In this document: positions 9,095 to 18,280 of the stretch, piece by piece
Layout of the letters: each line of letters starts with the position of its first letter
Position numbering within the stretch: position 1 is the stretch's first letter
Source of the DNA: Lysinibacillus telephonicus
GTDB lineage: Bacteria > Bacillota > Bacilli > Bacillales_A > Planococcaceae
Length of the DNA stretch: 64,000 bases
Direction of reading: 5' to 3'
Assembly (NCBI RefSeq): GCF_003966145.1
Contig: NZ_RXNR01000012.1
Span: 21,790-85,789 of the forward strand
Notes under the pieces: model-generated
The model's database searches: none
Told to the model about the DNA's origin: nothing
The model's input: only the letters and a program-made list of their open reading frames with translations
Made by a program: the position numbers and the translations under genes

Positions 9095-10530
9095 TTTGCT
9101 TCCATCCTAAAACCTTCTTTATTAAAGCGAATGATTTCATTCCGTGCTTCATCCATTTCAACGGTAATTCCGTGATGAAAAAGTACAATTTCACCACTTG
9201 GAAATAGAACGTTTCTTCCAACACGTCCGCTTATTTGAATCAATGCACTCGAGTTAAAAATTTTCGATTCTGCTCCTACAACTGCTACTTGTACGTTTTT
9301 TATCGTAATACCTCTTTCTAGAATAGTCGTTGTTAATAATCCAGGAATTTCTTCGTTGCGAAGTTTCAATACTTTTCCCTTCCGCTCCGGGTCCTCAGCA
9401 TGGACACCTAGAATTTTTTTATCTAATTGTTGAAACAATGGAATCGCATTCTCCATTAAATTAATTGTTGGAAAAAAAATTAAAAAGGGTTCTTTATTTT
9501 CGAGTCGTGTTGTCGTCCAATCTAGCAGTTTTTTAGGAATGCGGCCCTTCTGAATGATTTTATTGTATGACCAAAGCGGCTCGAGACGAGGTACAGGCAG
9601 CGGATGGCCGTGGTATCTCCTTGAAATAAAGCTATACCCCCATTTTTCACGCTTCATTTGCGCTAATATTTTTGCTGAAGGGGTAGCTGTAACTAAAGCA
9701 ATCGGTGCCCCTACCTTCTTTGACTTTAGCACTGCTTTTTGCAGAGCTCGATCATACGTATAAGGAAACGCATCCGCCTCATCTACAATAACGAAATCAA
9801 AAGCATTTTCGAATCGAAAAAGCTGGTGTGTTGTAGCAATCACAAGCTGCGGGTAGCCAGGGTGGCTTGGTGCATTCCCGTATAATGAGTGGAGAATAGT
9901 CTTTGGAAATACTTTCTTAAACCGAGGAAACAATTCTAATACAACATCTGTACGTGGCGTGGCAATACATACACGCCACCCTTTTTTTAAAGCATACAAA
10001 ACGGCAGGAAATAATATTTCTGTTTTTCCAGCTCCACAAACAGCATGTAATAAATGATTGCGATTTTCTTTTAAACTTTCTATTAATTGCTGTGCAGCAG
10101 TAGATTGTAAATCTGTAAAAGCACCACTCCATACCAGTTCATGCGTCTTCTTAACTTTTGGTTTTGGTCCATTCCATAATAATAGATCTGTACAGCTTGT
10201 AATTCTTCCCATATTGATACAATGTCGACAATACACACATGTTTTGTTGCAGCGCGCACAGTCATATTGTACGAATTCATTTTGCTGCTCATTGTGGCAG
10301 CGATTGCATTTGTACCTTTTGCGATTAAAAATTCCTATTGAACGGTTGATTGATATACCAGGCTTCTTGTTGAAATAATTTTGTTCTTTATACTTTTCAA
10401 TTTTTTCTTGTGGGAAAGGGGTATTTACTCTTGTCCAAATTCTTCCGATAAAAAAATCACGTATTTGAGGCTCAATTATAATTCCTTTATATAAAATAAA
10501 ATGGTTTTCTTTTACAAGCTTATAAGGCAT
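9091..10530 (-). CDS. comFA: ComFA, DEAD-type DNA-uptake ATPase
   Basis: The start is placed at ATG 10530 because AAGGAG lies 8 bases upstream; a GTG three codons earlier overlaps that site. The protein is about 479 residues. It has an N-terminal zinc-finger region with four CxxC-type pairs (about residues 75-110), Walker A AVCGAGKTE (near 165), the DEAD-type motif VDEADAFPY and a C-terminal helicase motif QISGRVGR. ComFA is the membrane-associated motor that helps single-stranded DNA through ComEC. Confidence 0.94.
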   Translation of the reverse strand: MPYKLVKENHFILYKGIIIEPQIRDFFIGRIWTRVNTPFPQEKIEKYKEQNYFNKKPGISINRSIGIFNRKRYKCNRCHNEQQNEFVQYDCARCNKTCVYCRHCINMGRITSCTDLLLWNGPKPKVKKTHELVWSGAFTDLQSTAAQQLIESLKENRNHLLHAVCGAGKTEILFPAVLYALKKGWRVCIATPRTDVVLELFPRFKKVFPKTILHSLYGNAPSHPGYPQLVIATTHQLFRFENAFDFVIVDEADAFPYTYDRALQKAVLKSKKVGAPIALVTATPSAKILAQMKREKWGYSFISRRYHGHPLPVPRLEPLWSYNKIIQKGRIPKKLLDWTTTRLENKEPFLIFFPTINLMENAIPLFQQLDKKILGVHAEDPERKGKVLKLRNEEIPGLLTTTILERGITIKNVQVAVVGAESKIFNSSALIQISGRVGRNVLFPSGEIVLFHHGITVEMDEARNEIIRFNKEGFRMEAK

Positions 10531-10562
10531 TGAATCCACTCCTTAATTTTTAATTTATGTCA

Positions 10563-10603
10563 AAACAAAAAGCAGCCCCTACTATTAAAATAGAGACTGC
10601 TTC
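10563..10603 (-). terminator. Terminator between degV and comFA
   Basis: An AGCAG/CTGCT outer stem (10571-10575 with 10597-10601) with inner CTATT/AATAG pairing is followed on the minus strand by TTTTTG. It ends the degV transcript before comFA. Confidence 0.7.
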
Positions 10604-10643
10604 TTAATATTCTATTATTAAATTTAAAAGCATTATTTAGCCT

Positions 10644-11489
10644 TTAGAACTTCTTCACCCATCCGAGTCCAAGGGAGCCTTCTCCCAAATGAGTCCCAAT
10701 TACAGGTCCGAAATAACTTAAATGAAATTCAACATTTGGATAGGCTTCTGCTAGTTGATTCATCCATTGTTTGCCTTCTTCTTCACAATTAGCATGGATA
10801 ACAGTTGCTTGAAGCTGATTACCATTCGCAGCATCTTGAGCAAGCAATTCTTCTACACGACGCAATGCTTTTTTCTTTGTACGAATTTTTTCAAATGGAA
10901 CAATTACTTTTTCTTCAAAATGAAGAATAGGCTTTACTTGCAACAATCCTCCAACCAATGCTGCGGCTGCTGATAGTCTGCCTCCACGCTGTAGATGAGA
11001 TAGATCATCTACAACAAAGTATGCTCTCAATACTGTTTTCATTTCTTCAAGCGTACTTAAAATTTCTTCTGCTGAAGCTCCCTGCTGAGCCATTTCAGCA
11101 GCCTTTAATACATAATAACCCTGAGGAGAACAAGAAATTTCACTGTCAAATGCGTGAACCTTGACACCTTCAACCATCTGTCCCGCCTGTATCGCCCCTT
11201 GGTATGTACCACTTATTCCACTCGATAAATGAATTGAAATAATTTCATCATAATCTTTTGCAAGTTTCTCAAACAGTTCAACAAATTTCCCTATTGGTGG
11301 TTGAGTTGTTTTTGGAAACGATTTTTGCTTGCGAACTTTTTCATAAAATTCAGAAGCAGTAATTTCTACTTCTTCTTCATAACTACCATCTTCTAAATTT
11401 ACACTAAGAGGAATCATTTGAATGTTGTAGCGCTTTCTATCTTCTAGCGTTAAATACGCTGTACTGTCAGTTACGACTGCAATACTCAT
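10644..11489 (-). CDS. DegV family fatty-acid-binding protein
   Basis: The 281-residue protein starts with the DegV signature (VVTDSTAYLT) and has ISGTYQGA, the RGGRLSAAAALVG segment and the FGPVIGTHLGEGSLG C-terminal motif. DegV/FakB proteins bind a single fatty acid and present it to the FakA kinase. The gene lies between comFA and degU as in B. subtilis (yviA). It appears to be a single-gene unit. Confidence 0.92.
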   Translation of the reverse strand: MSIAVVTDSTAYLTLEDRKRYNIQMIPLSVNLEDGSYEEEVEITASEFYEKVRKQKSFPKTTQPPIGKFVELFEKLAKDYDEIISIHLSSGISGTYQGAIQAGQMVEGVKVHAFDSEISCSPQGYYVLKAAEMAQQGASAEEILSTLEEMKTVLRAYFVVDDLSHLQRGGRLSAAAALVGGLLQVKPILHFEEKVIVPFEKIRTKKKALRRVEELLAQDAANGNQLQATVIHANCEEEGKQWMNQLAEAYPNVEFHLSYFGPVIGTHLGEGSLGLGWVKKF

Positions 11490-11670
11490 GAATTTCCCAC
11501 TCTCCTATGTACAATATATTACCCTATCTCTTCTACTATGTGAATAAAAACGAAAGCGCTTCGTGTACGTGTAATTAGTTCATTGTACACAAAACGCTGA
11601 TCTACTTATTAAAGTTCGCTTTTTACAACATTCAATCAAATATTATGGAGTAAATTACCAACAGAGATGA

Positions 11671-12198
11671 TTATTGTTGAGATTCATTTCCTATATAATA
11701 AACACTTGTTACTTTCCAGTTGTTGTCTTCCTTCACAAATACCGTAACCTGTCTTCCGCTGCTATTTAACTCTGCATTCGTTTTGATTTCTGTCATTTTC
11801 ACATCTAAGTTTGCATATACTTGTGCTTCTTCTTCATTATACTTCACAATTGTTACATCGGAAGCAGTTCGATTAATGTCATATTGTGCGAAAACATTTT
11901 TTGCTACTTCTATATCTTCATTAACATCAAAGCCTTGAGGGTTTTTAGAAAGTGTATTAATATAGCGGTCGATATCTTTTGAATTAAATGATGCAATATA
12001 CTCATCAAAAGCAGCTAAAATTTCCTTTTCAGCTTCCTTTGGAACATCATCCGCCTCTTCAATACTATCTCCAAGCATTTCATATCCAACTGTAGTTTCC
12101 TTATTGCTGGCAACAGAACTTTCAATATTTGATTCTTCTTTATTATTACAAGCAGTTAGCATAAGTAAAGCCACTGCCAACATCAACCATTTTTTCAT
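11671..12198 (-). CDS. Small lipoprotein with NTF2/SnoaL-like domain
   Basis: The 175-residue protein has a lipoprotein signal peptide with lipobox LTAC (Cys17), so it is probably anchored on the outer membrane face. After an acidic linker, residues about 55-170 look like an NTF2-like fold (AAFDEYIASFNSKDIDRYINTL, then strands ending DNNWKVTSVYYIG). No family name is certain and the ligand is unknown. The next gene upstream is over 1 kb away, beyond a repeat array, so it is likely transcribed alone. Confidence 0.75.
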   Translation of the reverse strand: MKKWLMLAVALLMLTACNNKEESNIESSVASNKETTVGYEMLGDSIEEADDVPKEAEKEILAAFDEYIASFNSKDIDRYINTLSKNPQGFDVNEDIEVAKNVFAQYDINRTASDVTIVKYNEEEAQVYANLDVKMTEIKTNAELNSSGRQVTVFVKEDNNWKVTSVYYIGNESQQ

Positions 12199-12414
12199 AA
12201 ACTTTAAACCTCCCGCGCATATTGTAGCATAGTTGTCTAATTATGGCTAATTCCGTAATATTAGCACGAAAATGTAATACTATTTTATTATTTGTTATCT
12301 TTTCGATTTATTGACGATTTCCATTATAATTAGTTTCGCTCTTACAGAACTATTTGATATTCCACTTTGTATAAACAAAGTACGATAAGTTAGTGATAAA
12401 CCATGAAAGAATTC

Positions 12415-12985
12415 AAAGTGCGTAAAAAAGCTGTGAACATGCGTAAATTTCACCTGGAACTACGTAAAACTTTCAAAATACGAAAAAAGCAGTAAATCCG
12501 CGTAAATTCTGTTCGAAAGTGCGTAAATATTTCTTTGAAACGCGTAAATATCATACTAAACCGCGTAAAACCTTCAAATCGCTTAAAAAGCAGTAAACCC
12601 GCGTAAATTCTGTTCGAAAGTGCGTAAATATTTCTTTGAAACGCGTAAATATCATGCTAAACCGCGTAAAAATTTCAAAACGCGTAAAAAAGTAGTAAAC
12701 CCGCGTAAATTCTGTTCGAAAGTGCGTAAATATTTCTTTGAAACGCGTAAATATCATGCTTAACCGCGTAAAACTTTCAAATCGCTTAAAAAGCAGTAAA
12801 CCCGCGTAAATTCTGTTCGAAAGTGCGTAAATATTTCTTTGAAACGCGTAAATACCATGCTAAACCGCGTAAAAATTTCAAAACGCGTAAAAAAGTAGTA
12901 AACCCGCGTAAATTCTGTTCGAAAGTGCGTAAATATTTCTTTGAAACGAGTAAATTTCACCTAAAACTAAGTAAAAAATTAAAAA
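12415..12985. repeat. Nested tandem repeat array, 21-bp unit inside ~102-bp unit
   Basis: The 1050-base gap between the lipoprotein and degU holds a repeat with the core CGCGTAAA about every 21 bp (some units 18 bp). Five such units form a block of 101 or 102 bp. The block marker (CGCGTAAATTCTGTTCG) starts at 12499, 12600, 12702, 12803 and 12905. Alternate blocks are more alike, giving a ~203-bp third level. The 21-bp step equals seven codons, so it creates spurious FTRF-heptad reading frames on the minus strand. Left and right ends are degenerate. A relative lies at 62.5 kb. Confidence 0.9.
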
Positions 12986-13130
12986 TCCACTTTTTTCGCC
13001 TACTTTAAAACACGCTGTTCATCATATAGATTTACTCAACCTGCTAGTTGCGCAACACTACTATGAACCATCTATAATTATTTAAACTTATACAGATGAG
13101 CCGTATCTAATCTAAATCATCCCCAAAACA

Positions 13131-13176
13131 AAAAAATTCCAACCAACGATATTTCAGTCGTTGATTGGAATTTTTA
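13131..13176. terminator. Bidirectional-type terminator downstream of degU
   Basis: The stem AATTCCAA/TTGGAATT (13135-13142 with 13165-13172) extends inward by CAACGA/TCGTTG with one mismatch. T runs follow on both strands. It ends the degSU transcript. Confidence 0.85.
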
Positions 13177-13248
13177 GGGTACGTTGCGATTTTCAATAAG
13201 AAATCGATTCTATAAATTTCTATCTATAGTAGACTACTATGTAGAAAA

Positions 13249-13923
13249 TTAACGCACTTCAACCCAACCATTTTTGATTGCTGTTACAACAGCTTGTGTA
13301 CGGTCGTTTACGTTCATTTTTTGGAGAATACTTGAAACGTGGTTTTTTACTGTTTTCTCTGAAATATAAAGCGTTTCTCCGATTGTACGGTTGGATTGGC
13401 CATCAGTTAGTAATTGAAGCACTTCGCATTCACGTTTAGTTAATAAATGGAATGGTCGGCGTATTTCTGCTTGATGGAAGTTTCCTTTATTTTCATGCTC
13501 GCTTAAACGGCGGAACTCTGCTACTAAATTTTTCGTAACTTTTGGATGCAGATACGAGCCACCATTCGCAACAACTTTAATTGCTTCTACAATTTCGTCA
13601 GCGTCCATTTCTTTTAGCATGTAGCCTAGTGCACCCGATTTTAAAGCGTGCGTTACATACGATTCATCATCATGGATAGAAAGCATAATTACCTTTGCAT
13701 CCGGAAATTCTTCAATTAAGTCGCCAGTTGCTTCTACACCATTTTTTTCAGGCATATTAATATCCATTAGAACAACATCTGGCAAATGATCTCGGTATAA
13801 GTTAATTACATCTGAACCGTCGTCGCCTTCAGCAACGACTTCAAAAGTATCTTCGAAATCTAGTATACGCTTTACCCCTTCACGGAATAATTGGTGGTCA
13901 TCAATAATAATAATTTTCGTCAT
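13249..13923 (-). CDS. degU: Response regulator DegU (NarL/FixJ family)
   Basis: The 224-residue protein has an N-terminal receiver domain (acidic pocket near residues 8-9, phospho-acceptor Asp in [13 protein letters not shown] near 55) and a C-terminal LuxR-type helix-turn-helix ([12 protein letters not shown], then [18 protein letters not shown]). DegU controls exoenzymes, competence, motility and biofilm genes. It follows degS with a 34-base gap, the standard two-component pair. Confidence 0.96.
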   Translation of the reverse strand: MTKIIIIDDHQLFREGVKRILDFEDTFEVVAEGDDGSDVINLYRDHLPDVVLMDINMPEKNGVEATGDLIEEFPDAKVIMLSIHDDESYVTHALKSGALGYMLKEMDADEIVEAIKVVANGGSYLHPKVTKNLVAEFRRLSEHENKGNFHQAEIRRPFHLLTKRECEVLQLLTDGQSNRTIGETLYISEKTVKNHVSSILQKMNVNDRTQAVVTAIKNGWVEVR

Positions 13924-13957
13924 AAGTCTTTACCCCCTACATAAATATGAAGCTATT

Positions 13958-15124
13958 TTATTTTTCTAATTCAATTTCATTGTCAGGAAATGGTACTTTG
14001 AACGTAACACTAGTTCCTTTTCCAATATTACTTTGGATATCCATCGTCCCTTTTAGCAAATCAATTCTTTCTCTCATTCCGATAATACCAAAAGATTGAT
14101 CCTTTACACTAGTTTTATCGAATCCTTTGCCATTATCTTTGACTAGAATATTGACGCTATTTGAAAGCCACTCTATTTTTACCCATATATCTAGTGCTTT
14201 TCCATGTTTCATAGCATTATTGACACATTCTTGCACTAAACGGAAGATGGAAACTTCATAATCTGAAGGAAGTCGTTTTTCATTACTATAGGATTGAAAA
14301 TGAATTTTAACGCCTTCATTGTATTCCATTACTGTAGACAAATATTTTTTTAAAGTGGGAACAATGCCAAGGTCATCTAATGCCATTGGACGCAAATCGT
14401 AAATAATTCGCCGTACTTCGGATAAGGCATCTCGTACAGTTTCTTTTAATTCTGCAATTTCTTTTATCGCTGCGTCAATACCTCTTTCTTTATACGTCCG
14501 TTCAATTAAGTTTGAACGCATTAGAACGTTTGCCATCATTTGTGCTGGACCGTCATGGATTTCACGAGAAAGACGTTTTCTTTCTTTCTCTTGTGATGCA
14601 ATAATCTTAATACCAAACTCTTGCTTGATTTTGGCTTTTTCTAATGCAGCAGATACATTTTTCAAATCAGAAGTTAAATAATTTAATACAACATTTACTT
14701 GGTTGACGATATGCTCAGCTCGTTGTATTGTGTCGTATAGTACTCTTAATCGCCGTTCTAAGTCATCTCGTTTTTCTCGCAGTCTTTTTTCTTCTGAACG
14801 AGTTAGAGAAAGTCTGATTTGAAGATCATTTGCTGATTCGTAGGCTTCCCGCACTTGCTCTTCAGAATATTTATCAAAAAACCTACTCACTTCTACTAGA
14901 CGCTGCTTAGCAATTTTGGTTCTGGTTTCTAATATGTCGCTTTCATTTATGAGAATTTTTATTTGTTGTTTTATGATTTCTAGCTCTGCTTGCATTTCTT
15001 CAAAGCTTCTACGACTTTGTTCACTTATAATAAAAATATCATTTTTAGAATTTGTAATTGTTTCGATCATACGATGAAAAATTACATCAAGTGAACCAAT
15101 GTCAACATTATCGTTTGAAAACAT
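13958..15124 (-). CDS. degS: Sensor histidine kinase DegS (cytoplasmic)
   Basis: The 388-residue protein lacks membrane segments. A coiled-coil sensor part (about 1-180) leads into a HisKA_3 dimerisation helix with the phospho-acceptor His in SREIHDGPAQ (near 190) and a C-terminal ATPase (NAMKHGKALD N-box, VKDNGKGFD G-box, SFGIIGMRERI). Known DegS phosphorylates and dephosphorylates DegU. Confidence 0.96.
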   Translation of the reverse strand: MFSNDNVDIGSLDVIFHRMIETITNSKNDIFIISEQSRRSFEEMQAELEIIKQQIKILINESDILETRTKIAKQRLVEVSRFFDKYSEEQVREAYESANDLQIRLSLTRSEEKRLREKRDDLERRLRVLYDTIQRAEHIVNQVNVVLNYLTSDLKNVSAALEKAKIKQEFGIKIIASQEKERKRLSREIHDGPAQMMANVLMRSNLIERTYKERGIDAAIKEIAELKETVRDALSEVRRIIYDLRPMALDDLGIVPTLKKYLSTVMEYNEGVKIHFQSYSNEKRLPSDYEVSIFRLVQECVNNAMKHGKALDIWVKIEWLSNSVNILVKDNGKGFDKTSVKDQSFGIIGMRERIDLLKGTMDIQSNIGKGTSVTFKVPFPDNEIELEK

Positions 15125-15295
15125 ACCTTTTCCCCAATCTAATTGGTGTTAATATTATAACAATAAAAGGTTTCTAAAATTTAAAACCCAGTAAACAGAA
15201 TTGTTAAATACTATTATAACATTTTAATTTTAAATTTTAAGTAAAATTCCTACTATAGAATAATGTATTTTTTGTTAAAAAAAGGAGAAATTTTA

Positions 15296-15928
15296 ATGCG
15301 AAAAGACTATAAAACGGTAAAAGGATATGGAGAAAGGGAAATTGTCATCTCAAAATCTCGATTTATTGCTTATGTAAACAGAGCTGAAACTGAGGAGGAA
15401 GCACTAGATTTTATTGATAGTATTAAAAAGAAGCATCCGAATGCTACTCACAACTGCTCTTGTTATATCGTTGGGGAACACGATCAGATACAAAAGGCAA
15501 ACGATGATGGGGAACCCAGTGGAACTGCTGGCGTCCCTATGCTAGAAGTATTAAAAAAACAAGGTTTAAAAGATACTGTCGTAGTTGTTACCCGATATTT
15601 TGGCGGCATAAAATTGGGTGGAGGCGGATTAATTCGCGCATACGGCAAATCAACTACAGAAGGAATCGATGCTGCACAAGTAGTCGAACGAAAATTGCAT
15701 CACGTCATGAAGGTTTCTATTGATTATACATGGCTTGGTAAAGTAGAGAATGAAGTTAGAAATTCTCATTACACCTTATCAGAAATCCAATATGCAGAAG
15801 GTGTAGATGTATTTGTGGGAGTATTGAAAGATGAAGAGGAAGCTTTCATAAACTGGATTACTGAACTTACAAATGGGCAATCTATTATTTCTTGCGTTGA
15901 TAAGAAATTTGTAGAATTTATCGTATAA
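15296..15928 (+). CDS. yvyE: YigZ/IMPACT family protein (YvyE)
   Basis: The start is set at ATG 15296 (210 residues) because AAAGGAG lies 7-8 bases upstream; an ATG 11 codons earlier has no ribosome site. The sequence has the UPF0029 core (SKSRFIAYV, DDGEPSGTAGVPMLEVL, VVTRYFGGIKLGGGGLIRAY) and a C-terminal DUF1949-like domain. The biochemical role is unsettled (ribosome- or protease-related roles have been suggested). It is divergent from degS, as in B. subtilis. Confidence 0.93.
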   Translation: MRKDYKTVKGYGEREIVISKSRFIAYVNRAETEEEALDFIDSIKKKHPNATHNCSCYIVGEHDQIQKANDDGEPSGTAGVPMLEVLKKQGLKDTVVVVTRYFGGIKLGGGGLIRAYGKSTTEGIDAAQVVERKLHHVMKVSIDYTWLGKVENEVRNSHYTLSEIQYAEGVDVFVGVLKDEEEAFINWITELTNGQSIISCVDKKFVEFIV

Positions 15929-15948
15929 TTTGCGAAATTTTATTTTAC

Positions 15949-16012
15949 TGTATTTCGACAACATAGTATAATTAGTTTTATTGAAAAAAATTAAACTTGT
16001 TGTCGAAATACA
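15949..16012. repeat. 15-bp perfect inverted repeat with 34-bp spacer
   Basis: Arms TGTATTTCGACAACA (15949-15963) and its exact complement (15998-16012) flank an AT-rich 34-bp spacer. No T run follows, so it is not a usual terminator. It lies between yvyE and the LCP gene, 115 bases before the latter's start. Confidence 0.85.
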
Positions 16013-16126
16013 ATTCAGATTACATACTGTAAGTTTTACCACTGATGATTGGTATTATGTTCGACATACTAAAGATGTATACAAATTAGATATATAATGC
16101 GATTCCTACATTAGAGGAGAGTTTAA

Positions 16127-17212
16127 ATGAAGAGAGTAGAAATAAAAAAGAAAAAGTCGACAAAATTTTCTTTAATTTTCAAAATAATATTATTATTGTC
16201 GGCTTCCCTTTTAATTTGTGTAACAGCATATGGCATTTATATAACAAAAAAAGCAGAACATGCAGCCAATAAATCGTTTGAAGAAATTGCAGATCGAGAA
16301 CAATCTGACAAACGACAGGCAAAAGTTGAACCAGTTCAAGACAATGTCTCTATACTTTTTATCGGTGTAGATGATAGTGAAAAACGAGGGCAGGGTTCAG
16401 AAAATTCCCGTTCTGATGCTTTAGTTTTAGCCACATTAAATAATGAGGACAAATCCGTTAAATTAGTTAGTATTCCTCGTGATTCAAAAGTTTATATCCC
16501 TTATGTTGGATATGAAGATAAAATTACTCACGCGCATGCTTACGGCGGTACACTTGCTTCAATTAAAACAGTAGAGGAATTATTTGATATTCCTGTTGAT
16601 TATTATGTACGTATGAACTTTAATGCATTCATCGATGTTGTCGATGCATTAGGTGGTATTGAAGTTGACGTTGATATACCTTATGCCTTTACTGAAAAAG
16701 ATGAAAATGACCGCTATTCAATTCGTTTGGAACCAGGCTTGCAACAGTTAAATGGCAGTCAGGCACTTGCCTTAGCGAGAACACGTAAACATGATAGCGA
16801 TATTATGCGAGGCAAGCGTCAACAAGATATTTTAAAGGCAATCGCAAAAAAAGCTTCTTCTGTATCGGCTATTACAAAATATGATGATATTATTGAAGCA
16901 ATTGGCGATAATATGAAAACTGACATGACTTTTGATGAAATGAAATCTTTCTTTAGTTATTTATCAAATGGTATTCCACAAATTGATACACTAACTTTAG
17001 AAGGTTCGGATGATATGTCTACAGGTATTTATTACTATCTGCTTGATCAAGAATCTTTGGAAGAGACACAACATATTTTAAAAAGCCATCTAGGTTTAAT
17101 TCCAGATACATCTGACATTTCCGGAACAATGTCAGGAACAAATAACAACTTAGACGTAACAGCATCTGAAAATATACAAGCCGATACTTATAATTCTTCA
17201 TTACAGCAGTAG
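16127..17212 (+). CDS. LytR-CpsA-Psr (LCP) cell-wall polymer ligase
   Basis: The 361-residue protein has one N-terminal membrane segment (about 17-38) and an extracellular LCP domain with ILFIGVDDSEKRGQGSENSRSD split over residues 83-105, KLVSIPRDSKVYIP, KITHAHAYGG and the arginine motif ALALARTRKHDSDIMRG. LCP enzymes move teichoic acid or other glycopolymers from undecaprenyl carriers to peptidoglycan. Position between yvyE and tagO matches B. subtilis yvhJ/tagV. A terminator follows directly. Confidence 0.93.
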   Translation: MKRVEIKKKKSTKFSLIFKIILLLSASLLICVTAYGIYITKKAEHAANKSFEEIADREQSDKRQAKVEPVQDNVSILFIGVDDSEKRGQGSENSRSDALVLATLNNEDKSVKLVSIPRDSKVYIPYVGYEDKITHAHAYGGTLASIKTVEELFDIPVDYYVRMNFNAFIDVVDALGGIEVDVDIPYAFTEKDENDRYSIRLEPGLQQLNGSQALALARTRKHDSDIMRGKRQQDILKAIAKKASSVSAITKYDDIIEAIGDNMKTDMTFDEMKSFFSYLSNGIPQIDTLTLEGSDDMSTGIYYYLLDQESLEETQHILKSHLGLIPDTSDISGTMSGTNNNLDVTASENIQADTYNSSLQQ

Positions 17213-17519
17213 TATTGACGACATCGTATTTCTTCATAACTATCATAGACCAACCCTTAGAATTTTATTCTTAAGGGTTGTTTTTTTACTTTATATTTTA
17301 AAAGCAACTGTACTTGAATATGAACGAAGCACACAGAAGTATTAAAAATTAACACGAAAGTAGTATTACCTTTTTAATCTAACTTCTTTGATAAAAGTAA
17401 TTAGTTGAATAAATCTACCATTTGTAATAAAACTATTACATACGAAAAGTACATAAGGTAGAAAATAATCCTTCTTTTTCGCTTCAAAGACTAAACACAT
17501 ATTAAAAAGGAGGAAAATC
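17213..17519. other. Intergenic region, LCP to YdjM-like gene
   Basis: Apart from the LCP terminator and a strong ribosome site (AAGGAGG near 17508) for the next gene, nothing further was recognised. Confidence 0.5.
17251..17287 (+). terminator. Terminator after the LCP gene
   Basis: A long palindromic stem (CAACCCTTAG to TTAAGGGTTG, 17251-17280) is followed by seven T. Confidence 0.92.
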
Positions 17520-18070
17520 ATGAATAAATCGGCGCATTTGATGAGTGGTTTAACAGTAGGAATTGCAGTTTCGAAATACATAGTTCCAACTGTTCCGTAT
17601 AACGGCCAGATAGATGGAATGGTTGGGATTGGAGCAGTCCTTTGTGGGGCTTTATTAGGTTCACTTCTCCCCGACATAGATCATCGAAACAGCTATATCG
17701 GCAGAAAACTTAGAATTACTTCTTTCATTATTAGCAAAACTCTAGGGCATCGAAGCATCGTACACACTCCTCTAGTAATCTTTGCTTTTTCATCATTACT
17801 TTTCTACCTTGCTATGTTGCTATGCAGTTAACAGGCATTATACATGACGTATCGCTTTTCTTTGTGATTGGGGCAAGTTATGGAATGTTTAGTCATTTAT
17901 TTTTGGATATGCTGACTAGAAGAGGCATCCCTCTACTGTATCCATTAACCTCAAAAAGCTTCAGAATTGCAAATTTTAAAGGAGGTGGCATTGGCGATAA
18001 GCTAGCCATTTATAGCTGTACTATTTTAATTATTTTGATGTTACTAAATTTTAAAGTTCCTTTTTTATAG
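17520..18070 (+). pseudogene. YdjM/DUF457 membrane metal-dependent hydrolase, split by a frameshift
   Basis: Two overlapping frames (17520-17831, 103 residues; 17822-18070, 82 residues) together make one complete YdjM-like protein. The first half has the LLPDIDHRNSYIGRK motif and HRSIVHTPL; the second has MFSHLFLDMLTRRGIPLLYPL. These His/Asp motifs normally sit in one membrane protein of about 170 residues. The second frame begins at an ATG overlapping the first frame's end by 10 bases, without a clear ribosome site. A broken gene, a sequencing error or programmed frameshifting are all possible. The first half has a strong AAGGAGG site. Confidence 0.75.
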
Positions 18071-18089
18071 GTCTAAAATATACATAAGT

Positions 18090-18138
18090 AAAGGGACATT
18101 ATATATTCAAAATAAATATGTAATGTTCCTTTCTTTCT
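18090..18138 (+). terminator. Probable terminator after the YdjM-like gene
   Basis: AAAGGGACATTA at 18090 onward pairs with TGTAATGTTCCTTT ending near 18132, with one mismatch, and is followed by a pyrimidine tract. Confidence 0.5.
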
Positions 18139-18216
18139 AACATAATATTCTAGAATAGCCTTAATGTAATTTGTAATGAAGTAATTTCACAAAATTAACA
18201 TCAACTATTGAAGGAA

Positions 18217-18265
18217 TAAAAAAGCCCCTACTCCGAGTCGTTTCAAAGACGTTCAAAGTAAGGGC
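18217..18265 (-). terminator. Terminator of tagO
   Basis: GCCCCTACT pairs imperfectly with AGTAAGGGC around an internal ACGTC/GACGT-like stem. On the minus strand TTTTTTATT follows. Confidence 0.75.
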
Positions 18266-18280
18266 ATATATTTTGTTATT

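Noticed and set aside
12551..12960. Minus-strand reading frames with FTRF-type heptads
   Set aside because: They arise from the 21-bp repeat (seven codons) and lack ribosome sites. The 18-bp and 101/102-bp irregularities break the frame, so coding selection is not apparent.
12415..12985. CRISPR array
   Set aside because: Units are contiguous degenerate 21-mers without unique spacers and no cas gene is near.
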